A stretch of 64,000 nt of DNA, taken from Agelas oroides (taxonomy: Eukaryota; Porifera; Demospongiae; Agelasida; Agelasidae). How positions within the stretch are numbered: the stretch's first letter is position 1; every line of letters starts with the position of its first letter. Under the pieces are notes generated by a model. That model saw nothing but the letters and a program-made list of their open reading frames with translations. It was not told the origin of the DNA and did not search any database. The position numbers and the translations under genes are program-made. The DNA is taken from the NCBI GenBank assembly GCA_949130485.1, contig OX422183.1, forward strand, positions 30,804,316 through 30,868,315, read 5' to 3'. This document shows positions 25,066 through 37,500 of the stretch, one piece after another.

Positions 25066-25237
25066 ATCGAAGACCAAGAGTTTTGCGGAAGACGTCCATC
25101 CCAAAAATAGTGAAGAACAGTTGGTTTTGTAGTGCATGTAAGTAACTTACTGCTGTGTCTTTTCCGATATGTTGACTTTCACATTATTGATGCAGTTAGG
25201 CATGGCGATAGCTATAGCACAACACAAAAATTTTCAT

Positions 25238-25490
25238 ATAGGTAGGGGTCCCCATATCTACCATAGATATGGGGATGCATGGGGGTCCCCATATCTATGT
25301 AGTTTTGGGGACGGGGTCCCCAATTCTATATAGTTATGGGGACCCCATTCATATAGGTAGGGGTCCCCAAATCTATGAAGGGGTCCCTATATCTACCATA
25401 GATATGGGGATGGGGGTCCCCATATCTATGTAGATTTGGGGACGGGGTCCCTGAATCTATATAGTTTTGGGGACCCAGGGTCCCCATATT
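25238..25490 (+). repeat. GGGGTCCCC-rich tandem repeat
   Basis: Units of GGGGTCCCCATATCTA and its relatives, with a roughly 140 bp higher-order unit present almost twice (starting at the two GTAGGGGTCCCC blocks). A related piece is at 24165-24230. Confidence 0.8.
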
Positions 25491-26507
25491 CACATGACAC
25501 CGTAACTGATATTTATCTCAAACAAGTTACAGTCCAACAGCACATGAACGAAATATAATATTATTATTCGGAGAGAAATAAGCTTCTGTTTAAAAATGCC
25601 CCAACACATTCGAACCAGCAATTAGCCGCACCGCTCGAACGCTTTTGCGCCAAATTACTCGGCGACTGTATAAAGAGTATAAGTAGATACACAATCTACC
25701 CACATTAACTGACTAACAATGTCCTATTGGTAGAGAAGGGAGGACATGATTCCACACTGTAGCAACAATTAGTATGTTCCAGTGACATTCCAAGAGCATG
25801 GATCATGAAATACACGCAAGCACAAGAAAGGTTAAATTTATGATGGGCAGATTAACTATCTACCTAGCTGTATGGTCAAAATTGCTTCTTTTGACTCGTG
25901 TCACAGACTGAACTTGTGAGCTGCTAATTCAATGTTAGCTAGTCTAAGAGGCACTTTTGACCAGCCATATGGCTTGAGTTATGTTGAGAATCCTATATAT
26001 AAACCCACTGTGATTTGTTCTTGAGCACCTTTTAGCTTGTATCCATGATTGTTGTCCTTGAAATGTCATGTAAAGCACACTAAACTCAAGTCTGGCCTCC
26101 ACATGCTTAACCAAAAAGTATCTAAGCACTAGTATTAATCCTTAGTGCTGTCTACATCAGATATGATATCTATGTATATACACGTCTTTTGAATGTAAAA
26201 CCACAATGGACTCACATGCACTGGTGAACTGATACGTATCCTGTCAGCCACATGCACAGCTGTGTGTATATATGATGCAGGACCACAAGTGGTTCTTTTC
26301 ATGAGCCTCAACAACCACAGTCAACAGATGCTCCTATGCACGGTGTTGTACTTTCCCTCAACCTGGTTCCATCACTAGACCATAAGCTAATTCAACGGTA
26401 ACCTTGATTCACCTCAGAGCAGACAAATAAATGCTTCCCTGTTAAAACACTTTAGCCGATTATCCTTTGATGTAAACATATAAATAATTCTAGTGTTGGT
26501 ATATAGG

Positions 26508-26513
26508 TTTTAT
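26508..26513 (-). terminator. Candidate poly(A) signal of gene B
   Basis: AATAAA read on the minus strand about 240 bp past the gene B stop codon. It is the plausible cleavage signal for the 3' end, but AT-rich DNA makes chance matches likely. Confidence 0.4.
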
Positions 26514-26753
26514 TAATTATATTGTTATGTTTATTCAAACACTATTAAATTTTTATTATCTCACCCTGCACAGTGACTTACCCCAACATTATTAACTTGT
26601 CAACGTTATACCAATTTTCTCTGTTCTAACAATTCCTATTTCTGCATGGCTAAACCAGTCAGTCATCTCAGTAGCTATAACAATGTCATGTATGCAGCTT
26701 ACTACAAAGTTTGTACATGCTTAGTTTGTATGAATGTTGCTGAAAGATGTCTG

Positions 26754-28534
26754 TCATTCAATCTGGAATGAAACATTTAGTGGGGGTGTCCTCCTGCAAC
26801 CACTCCCTCCTGGAGTGATTTGCAGCACATGTTCCCCAACAGGAAGCTGAGTCAGCACATGGGGAGAGGTACCTACAGAAATAAAATATAGTGCATGACA
26901 ATAAACTCCTCTAGCTGGATAGATCTGTAGGCCTCGTTCCCAGGCCTGGGACTGGGAACGAGGCTAGATAGAGGTGGTGCAGCCAATGATCCATACTGAT
27001 AGCTATGGAGATATTAACTCTATACAGCTATGCAGGCCCACATGGACGCAGAAACCCTGAGTATTATAACTGTACTTTTGGCGGGAATATTATTGCAGAA
27101 CAGTTACAACTTATTGTCCACAGTTTCTTATGAAGGATTTCATTCGGTAGCTTCACAAAATTCACCACATATTCTCCTGTAAAACAATCCTACCAGTGTA
27201 TGTTACAGCTTCAAGTTACTGTCACCTCACTGCATTCATGATGCAAAGTTCACCTTTACCACAATTATAAACATGCTCAGTAGGTGGAGCAGTTCACATA
27301 AATATACTGTTTGATGATTTGCATATGCAATGAAACATGTAAACACTATTGCATTTACAACAGGACATAGCTACCCTTAATTCATCTGTGCATGGAGCAC
27401 CTGCTTATTGTGTGTAATGTTCAACATTTTCTTTTCGTAATTTGAACATGCATATGCTATTATACTGCTTTATGTGAGTTCCAATAGCAGAGTATTGTAG
27501 AGTGATGTTGGTCACGGTGATAACTGGATGTTTTACCTAAGTCTATGTAGCAGTACACTGACATTTAGACCCAACAAGGACCTGCCAGATGGAGATCTTA
27601 GAAAGGAATTAGAACGAAATACAAAGTGTCCACCTATACTAACTAGTTAGTTACTATACAATATTGAATGAGAGTGATATTAGTGTATATGCAAGTGTAC
27701 ATCGTATATATAGTAATTAGACAAGAGTAACAAACTACATGGGACCGCCTACCCTTGAGTAATATTGTCATTGGCTAACACTCAAGGAGAGAGGACGGAG
27801 ACTTACTGGAAGTCAAGAATTATCTTTGTTCGGTTTTGAGCATATTAAAATAATGCGAAAACAATACAAAAACAATTGCTGACTTACAGGGTGAACTGGT
27901 ACCACCATTGAGGGAACACTGGAAGTTCTGCACTCTGTTGTTAGGATCAGGACCTGTCCCCTGCCACTCCACTGTAGCCGAGTTTCCACTGACCACAACA
28001 CCTTGATTGATCAGGTGGACCCCACAGTCATTAATAGTACCTGAGTCGAAAGTACATGAGTAACTGCATGTGCATGAGTAACTGCATGTGGAGTATCATG
28101 CAAGCTTCAAATATTGATAGAGTAGAGGTAGGCTTGCACTACACCTGCACAATTGTTGCACTCTCACCTGATCGGACCCGTCTGGAAATGGTGGCAGACT
28201 GGCCAAACATGGATGTGGCTGTAATAATGACATTATATGCACGTCGCCTGTTTGGAGGTAGGCCAGTGAAAACTGCAGTTTGATTTATACCTGTGAAAGG
28301 ATTATACAGTGATGATAACTCATTGGTGATTAGGAGTCAATGAGTACATGGCTATGCTAGCTTTTAACTTTGCCTATATATATAGCATGCTTGTATCCAT
28401 ATGCTTACAGTTCTGGTCGGGCCTTGGTCGAGTTCGGCATGTGGCAGAAGCTAGAGGTATGCTGCTAATAAAGGAGACAGTTACTTGGTTCCCTTCCACA
28501 TCAGGTGTGTCATTGTTGAACTGGATGAAAAACT
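26754..28534 (-). CDS. Gene B, C-terminal cysteine modules (exons 43-46)
   Basis: Exons 28409-28534, 28168-28290, 27888-28040 and 26754-26872 (stop TGA at 26754-26756). Two modules repeat the pattern seen at the end of gene A ([20 protein letters not shown] against EVFFANNTPHVVGNTVTV). The last exon closes with [14 protein letters not shown]. The family is not recognised. A minus-strand AATAAA at 26508-26513 lies about 240 bp after the stop and may be the poly(A) signal. Confidence 0.8.
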
Positions 28535-31500
28535 CTGCAGTTGAAAGAGGATATCATGAGTCACTTATATTACTACACTAATAATATGGGTTCATAGCTA
28601 CCTTCATTATCCTGTATCACAACAGTTGTGGTTTCCCCGTCTGTGGCGACTGCAACGGCCACGTCTGATGCAAACAGTGTAAGTGTAAACTCTTCACTCG
28701 TCTCTGGTTCATTATCATCAATGATGTAAACCGGTATGCACCGTGTGGATCCTGAACTGCTTCCCACTGCGAGAGTTAGGAGCCGTAAAACTGGTCTAAA
28801 ATCCTCATTTGCTGCAACATGATAGAGACATTTGTGCAAATGGTATACTACAGTGAACATATTCACAGCATAGTTACATAGTTACCTGTAGCTGTTCCAT
28901 CTTTGCTGCTTGAGACCCTCATCTGGACTGGTTGGGCCAGCTCTGCCGTACCCGAGAGCCTCACACACACCTTGACCTGGTTTGCACCCTCATCAACAGT
29001 GTAGGAAGGAGCATCAAACCCTACCAACACCACTAAGATAAGTGGTAGGTAGATGGAAGAACAGATACATGTAAGATTGGATGACGTACCCCTGTTAGGC
29101 CTTCATAATTTATGCTTTTTTTTTGTCGACCAATGCTAATTACACAAATATGCAGCAGTGTACATGTAAATAATTTGATGCTTTATGCTCAGAGTTCCTA
29201 AACCAAGGGTTATGTTATTAGTACCTTCATTGTCTGAAATCAGCACACTAGCAGAGCTCCTGTTGGCTGGTACTGATGTGTTAAAGCTGGCCGGGTAGAT
29301 ACTGACAAAGAATGACTCTGTGTCCTCAAGCAGGTCATCATCCACAACTTGGATGGGCACACACTCCTGTGTGTCTCCAATGTCAAAGGTCAAGATGGAT
29401 GTGTTTAAAGGCAAAACATCTGAGGGAACTGCAGACAAGAGATGCAACACTATCAACTACTCACTCCTTGAAGCAGTTTCATGGAAGTGATACTTACACT
29501 GACCAAATTGAATACTACCACTTTCAATGCCAATGTAGGTAGGCTGTGTAATGTTTCCCTGCAGAAGCTCAACACATACTTCTAGGTCTTCATCTCCCTC
29601 AGCAGTACTGTACAGCTGGCGCTCAAGACCAAACTGTGCAATCACTACAAGGTGGGATAAATCACAAAGTTAGAATCAGGTAACTCAAAAAGCACTAAAT
29701 ATGTGCATGTCCCAAAATGTTGTTCGTTTTGGGAGCATCATGATCTGCTTGAAATCAGCAACCTATAAAACTCTGTGAAACCAATTAAGAACATTCAGAG
29801 TATTGCATGCCACAAGGACATTGTAAAAAGTATCAACATACACATCCCCATCTTAATTCTGATTATGACTCCTTTGCTATATATGTAAAGATACACCAGG
29901 GTGGATTCTTAGATAGAGAGCAGCTTAAGCACATACCCTGGCAGATGGGAGCACTCCCAGACCAATTTCCAGATGCCAGACAAATACGAAAGCTGCTTCC
30001 AATTAGTCTGTAGCCAGTGAAGCAGTAGTAATAGGCTGATGACCAAAACGTAGTGCTGACATGAAAAACATTGCCATTTTCTGGATCATCCAGTGGACCA
30101 CAGTCAACAACTGCAGAGGAGACATATTCAAGTACACCTTTTATGTATTTCATCATCTAAGCACCTTGAAAATTTACTGTGTATCCAATGTTCTAGCCCG
30201 TTACTATGTGGTTGCTATGTAATAGAGTGCATTATATTTCAGATAAAGCCTTGTAATTTGTATCCCGTGGGCATCAAGTACAGGTAACTTTATTTGCCTG
30301 GAGTTACGCAGAAAAATAGATTTTTTATGTGCATTCTCAACCGCTCAGCTTTGTGATAACACAGAATGGGTCGACGACAGCGATAGCCAGTCCGAGAACA
30401 AGCCGCGTGGACAAGCCCCAATGGGCCAAAAGAGACGAAAATCAAACCGGTAACGCTCTGTGCTCACGGTGGCTACGAAGCTAGCTTTGAGGCTTGTTTC
30501 GTGGACTTAGGATGCCTTGAGAAACATAATTTGTCAACAGCGCTGTTGGAAAACAGCAGAAAGCATCATGGCATAGCCGTCAATTCTCATAAGGCTTTGC
30601 CACTCGGGCCCGTTTCCGGACTGGCTGTCGTCGCCCATCGCAGTGTTGAACGGTTTCAAAGTCGCAGCTACGACAAAACTGGTTGTTACTACAAGTACCG
30701 TACCTGTAAGCTAGCTAGACTACGAGTGCAACCTTCGGGCTTAGTTGATATATAAGCAACACTGCCCTCGGGCGGTGTGCTTATATATCTACTAAAGCCC
30801 TCGTGAGCGGTTAATAACTATAACGTATAGCTCTTACTAAAGAGAGAACTGTGCGTGGCAAAATCAAGTGCATACTAATTGTCAACATGTAAGCAAGAGA
30901 ATTGTATCATACATGTAAAAATCACAATACAACCTGTGTTACACTGTTACACAATTAAATAAAAGACACAAAACAGAGCACTCACAGTCACAAGTGGGTG
31001 GATCTCCCGACCACTCTCCGTCAGCTTCACAAGTGCGAGTGCTGGTTCCATTTAGAGTGTAGCCCAAAAAACAGGAGTAGTTGGCTACTGATCCAACCGT
31101 GGTGTCATTAAATTGCACTTGACCATTTACCGGATTAGGTAGGCTGCAACAATCACCCGTTCCAGATCCGGATCCAGCTGCAGATCCAGATCCGAATCCA
31201 GCTGCATGGATATGGAAAGGAAGCAAATGGTGACAAGTTAAAGAAGATAAATATACACATAAGAGCACATCTATTAGTGGTGTACTAAAAAAAGACAACA
31301 AACAACACATGCACACAAACTGTACAACTGCATTTGAAATAGTTTACGGTAACTTAAAACACAAAACAGACTACTCACGGTCACATGTGGGTGGATTCCC
31401 AGACCACTCTCCATCAGCTTCACAAGTGCGAGTGGTGGTTCCATTGAGAATGTAGCCCAAAAAACAGGAGTAGTTGGCTACTGATCCAACTGTAGTGTTA

Positions 31501-34500
31501 GGGAACTCCACTCGGCCATTTACCGGATTAGGTAGACTGCAACAATCAGCTGTTCCTAATCCAGATCCAGACCCAGAGCCAGCTGTACGTATCAAAAGCA
31601 AGCAAAATCAGCAAATGCTAATCACAAGCATCTCATACCAAGGCCTAGCTATAAATATGGACACAAAGCAAAATTGAGCAAGCTGGAGATCCAGATCCAT
31701 GGATATGGATATGGAAAGGAAGCAAATTTAGCAAATGCTAATGACTAGCAGTCTCATATCAAGGTCTTGACACAAGTATTTGTCTAACCCAACAAACTTC
31801 CCTAGTCACGTGCTGTACTACTTTTATGGCTTCTAACCAATATCTGGACCAATTATTGAGCATTGGTCAACTCGATAGATGAACACTCCTGTTCTGCCAA
31901 TATTGCTTCTTTCCTGAATGTCTCTTGACTGCACTGTCAGTGCACCTGGTAACATGAAAGACCTGACACCATCTCCAGCATTGAAGCCAATGTTGGCAAC
32001 ACCCCATTCGATGACATCATATATGAAGAACACAAATGTCCGCTGTCCATCTGTTGCAATCACAACCTGGAATGTATTATCCTGCAATAGCAACGTGAAG
32101 TATATAGGTAAAGTACAAGCCACAGTGTATCAGCAGTGTTCATTGTTAAGTATTAAAACTTACAGGTCATATCACAGCAAGTTACAGTAAACACTTGTGT
32201 TTGCAGATATACCGGTACATACCTGTAATCCCTGAAGAAAGCCTGCAACTCGGTCCCATGTGGCAATAACCAGTACGGTTGGAGTAAAATTGCCAGAAGA
32301 TGGAAACAACTCCTGAACTTCATTACTGGCTCTTTGGAGAAGAGTAGCATTAAATGTCTGCCTGTAGGAAATATTCCCAAACTGTCGGATGTCTACATCA
32401 TCCCAGAAAGGAGCAATTAATGGGGGGCTAAAACTAGTTGGAAACGGTTGTGGGATGAATGAGAGAAATCCAGATCGGAAGGAAAGATGTCCATTTGTGT
32501 TGACCTGTGAATCCAAATTAATTAAAAAATACAACAGTAACTGGCCTTAGTAAATGTCAAATCAGTAATGCACTTGGGAAAAGTTGAGTGACGAATGAGA
32601 GAAATTGTTTTTGGAATGAAAGAACACCATTCAGTTTTACTTGTGTAACGAACTGGACAATGAAACCTGATGTATTGTCTTGAAATGCAATGAACTGGAC
32701 AACGAAACCTGATGTATTGTCTTGAAATATCTGTCTTGTATTATCTGTCTTGTAATATCTGTACATGGTTAGTCACACCTGATTTTATAAGTCTAGCCCT
32801 GATTTTATATCGGCCCTGATTTTGTACCTGGCTATAAAAGAGTGAGTCTGTATGCACAAGTTGTCCTGGCACATGCAAATACTATCATTTTTGCCATTCT
32901 TCTGGTTGAAGCCGCTGACTCGCCCGGCAGCTGCGCCGAACATTACACTTGTGAACCAGAATTATTAAAGACTACCAAGTGTTATTGTTATTATAATCTA
33001 TTCACAAAATGTAGATAGGGCGGGGGTTGGTGCAGTGCACGGAGCACACTATTGTTTGTGTGTGTATAGTGCACAGTGTTGAAATTTAGACCATATGAGA
33101 GGGCTTCTGAGGCTGTAAGAGACCACAGGCGATTCATCGCATGATCGTTTTTTGAAGCCCCTTCCCTTCTGAATCAGCCTTTGTATTTGAGGCACCGCCA
33201 CAGAACTGTCTCTTGGGAGCTGCAGATTTGAGTGCGCTGTGTTGGATTAGCTACATGCACTAAGCATGTGGTAAACCTCCGTGTTTTGCACTTGCTCAGT
33301 CCAGAAAGTTGGGGGGGAGACATGCCCCCCCCCCCCCCCCCCGGGTCAGCCCGTGACTGACATGCATATACACTGTTAACAACAGATATACATCACTGAT
33401 TCTTGTTGGCATGTAGATAAAAACAAGTAGCCGACTTACAAAAAGTGTCCTTTCAGATGCTTCAAAGAATTGAAATGGAATGAAGAGTGAGATAGGGGGT
33501 GAACTTCCATCGAGAGCTACTGGTACTTGTGCATCCCCTACACTGACTCCAAAAGAGTAGAAGTTTTCATTCACTGTGTTGTTCCCTATGTATATGATCA
33601 AAATTAAATAGGTGCTTATTGCAGCAAGATGAAGTGGTAGGTGTAAGCAATTTATCATTGACCAGGCTGTTGCAATCATTGTATGATTCTGCAATGCATT
33701 TACGAGCACACTGAGTTAGTATGCCTACAATCAGACATCAGAAAATACAGTGTACCAAATTCCTAATTGCAAGTGAATGCAAGTTTATAAAACACCTGTT
33801 GAGCATTACTTACGTTCACAAGTGGATGGATCCCCAGACCACTCTCCATTATCTTCACAAATGCGAGTTGTGGTTCCATTGAGAGTGGAGCGTCGGTTAC
33901 AAGAGTAGTTGGCTACTGATCCAACTGTGGTGCCACTGATCTGCACTTGACCATTTAATGGATTAGGTAGGCTGCCACAACTAACTGTGGAGGTAATGTA
34001 GATACATCTGCTGTTGGTATGTTTTTAGATAAGAGAGCGGTTTAGCACTAAGTCTTACCCTGGCAGGTTGGAGCACTTCCAGACCAATTTCCAAATGACA
34101 GACAAGTACGAACACTGCTTCCAACTAGTACAAAACCGTTGAAACAACTGTAAAAGGCTGGTGACCCAAACGTAGTGCTGAAATGAAAAACAGTGCCATT
34201 TTCTGGGTCATCCAGTGGACCGCAGTCAACAGCTGCAAAGAAAGACATAATTAGCAATTTTCGAGCACCTGATCGAATTAGTCAATGGTGACAAGTTAAA
34301 GAAGATAAATATACACATAAGAGCATGGTGTACTAAAAAAGACAACAAACAACACATGCACACAAACTGTACAACTGCATTTGAAATAGTTTACGGTAAC
34401 TTAAAACACAAAACAGACTACTCACGGTCACATGTGGGGGGATTCCCAGACCACTCTCCATCAGCTTCACAAGTGCGAGTGGTGGTTCCATTGAGAATGT

Positions 34501-37500
34501 AGCCCAAAAAACAGGAGTAGTTGGCTACTGATCCAACCGTGGTGTCATTAAATTGCACTTGGCCATTTACCGGATTAGGTAGACTGCAACAATCAACTGT
34601 TCCATTTCCAGAGCCAGACCCAGAGCCAGCTGTACGTATCAAAAGCAAGCAAAATCAGCAAATGCTAATCACAAGCATCTCATACCAAGGCCTAGCTATA
34701 AATATGGACACAAAGCAAAATTGAGCAAGCTGGAGATCCAGATCCAAATCCAAATCCATGGATATGGATATGGAAAGGAAGCAAATTTAGCAAATGCTAA
34801 TGACTACCAGTCTCATATCAAGGTCTTGACACAAGTATTTGTCTAACCCAACAAACTTCCCTAGTCACACGCTGTACTACTTTTATGGCTTCTAACCAAT
34901 ATCTGGACCAATTATTGAGCATTGGTCAACTCGATAGATGAACACTCCTGTTCTGCCAACATTGCTTCTTTCCTGAATGTCTCTTGACTGCACTGTCAGT
35001 GCACCTGGTAACATGAAAGACCTGACACCATCTCCAGCATTGAAGCCAATGTTGGCAACACCCCATTCGATGACATCATATATGAAGAACACAAATGTCC
35101 GCTGTCCATCTGTTGCAATCACAACCTGGAATGTGTTTTCCTGCAATAGCAATACATAAAATTTACAGGCCATAGCTTATAAGCAACATCACATCAAGTT
35201 GTTACAGTACAAAGTAAACACTTGTGCTTGCAGATATACCGGTATATACCTGTAATCCCTGAAAAAAGCCTGCAACTCGGTCCCATGTGGCAATAACCAG
35301 TACGGTTGGAGTAAAACTGCCAGAAGATGGAAACAACTCCTGAACTTCATTACTGGCTCTTTGGAGAAGAGTAGCATTAAATGTCTGCCTGTAGGAAATA
35401 TTCCCAAACTGTTGGATGTCTACATCAGCCCAGAAAGGAGCAATTAATGGGGGGCTAAAACTAGTTGGAAACCGTTGTGGGATGAATGAGAGAAATCCAG
35501 ATCGGAAGGAAAGATGTCCATTTGTGTTGACCTGTGAATTAAAAAACCCCAGTAATTGGCCTTAGTAAATGTCAAATCAGTATTGCAGTTCATAACCAGA
35601 AAATGGGAATAGTTGAGTGACAAATGAGAGAAATTGGCTTTGGAATGAAAGAACACCATTCAGTTTTACTTGTGAACCAGAATTATTAAAGACTACCAAG
35701 TGTTATTATAATCTATGCACAAAATGGAGATAGAGCGGGGGTTCATGCAGTGCACGGAGCAAAGTATTGTCTGTGTGTGTATAGTGCACAGTGGTCTGTT
35801 TGAAATTTAGACCATATGAGAGGGCTTCTGAGGCCGTCAGAGACCACAGGTGATTCATCGCATGATCGTTTCTTGAAGCACCTTCCCTTCTGAATCAGCC
35901 TTTGTATTTGAGGCACTACCACAGAACTGTCTCTTGGGAGCTGCAGATTTGAGTGCGCTGTGTTGGAGTAGCTGCATGCACTAAGCATGTGGTAAACCTC
36001 CGTGTTTTGCATTTGCTCATTCCCGAAACTTGGGGGGGGGGGCATGTCCCACCCTGGATCAGCACCTGACTGACTTGCATATAAGTTGTTAACAACAGAT
36101 ATACATCACTGATTCTTGTTGGCATGTAGATAAATAACAAGTAGCCGACTTACAAAAAGTGTGCTTTCAGATGCTTCAAAAAATTGAAATGGAATGAAGA
36201 GTGAGATAGGGGGTGAACTTCCATCGAGAGCTACTGGTACTTGTGCATCCCCTACACTGACTCCAAAAGGGTAGAAGTTTTCATTCACTGTGTTGTTCCC
36301 TATGTATATGAATAAAATTAAATAGGTGCTTATTGCAGCAAGATGAAGTGGTAGGTGTAAGCAATTTATCATTGACCAGGCTGTTGCAATCATTGTATGA
36401 TTCTGCAATGCATTTACGAGCACACTGAGTTAGTATGCCTACAATCAGACATCAGAAAATACAGTGTACCAAATTCCTAATTGCAAGTGAATACAAGTTT
36501 TCAACACACAAGCTTAAGAATTGTATTACATTATTCATATTGTAAGACAATGTTATAAAACACCTGTTGAGCATTACTTACGTTCACAAGTGGGTGGATC
36601 CCCAGACCACTCTCCATTATCTTCACAAATGCGAGTTGTGGTTCCATTGAGAGTGTAGCGTCGGTTACAAGAGTAGTTGGCCACTGATCCAACCGTGGTG
36701 CCATTGATCTGCACTTGACCATTTAATGGATTAGGTAGGCTGCCACAACTAACTGTGGAGGTGATATAGATACATCTGCTGTTGGTATGTTTTTAGATAA
36801 GAGAGCGGTTTAGCACTAAGTCTTACCCTGGCAGGTTGGAGCACTTCCAGACCAATTTCCAAATGACAGACAAGTACGAACACTGCTTCCAACTAGTACA
36901 AAACCGTTGAAACAACTGTAAAAGGCTGGTGACCCAAACGTAGTGCTGAAATGAAAAACAGTGCCATTTTCTGGGTCATCCAGTGGACCGCAGTCAACAG
37001 CTGCAAAGAAAGACATAATTAGCAATTTTCGAGCACCTGAATTAGTCAATGGTGAGAAGTTAAAGAAGATAAATATACACATAAGAGCAGGTGTACTAAA
37101 AAAGACAACAAACAACACATGCACACAAACTGTACAACTGCATTTGAAATAGTTTACGGTAACTTAAAACACAAAGCAGACTACTTACGGTCACATGTGG
37201 GTGGATCTCCAGACCACTCTCCATCAGCTTCACAAGTGCGAGTGCTGGTTCCATTAAGAGTGTGGCCGAAAAAACAGGAGTAGTTGGCTACTGATCCAAC
37301 TGTGGTGTCAGGGAACTGCACTTGGCCGTTTACCGGATTAGGTAGGCTGCAACAATCAACTGTTCCATTTCCAGAGCCAGCTATAAATATGGACACAAAG
37401 CAAAATTGAGCAAATGCTAGTCACCAGTATCATATCAAGGAGTTGACCCAAGTATTTATCAGTTGCTAAAGCATGAGAACTTGCGAAGTTGCCTAGTAAC

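Larger units (their letters stand above)
31222..37030 (-). repeat. Tandem duplication of a NIDO-CCP-CCP-CCP gene segment
   Basis: The segments about 31222-34257 and 34280-37030 are near-identical over exons and introns. Exon offsets range from 2714 to 3059 bp because of small insertions and deletions in introns. The third, older unit (about 37030-38407) is diverged. The first unit contains an extra intronic stretch with a short tandem repeat (about 32650-32740). Confidence 0.85.
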
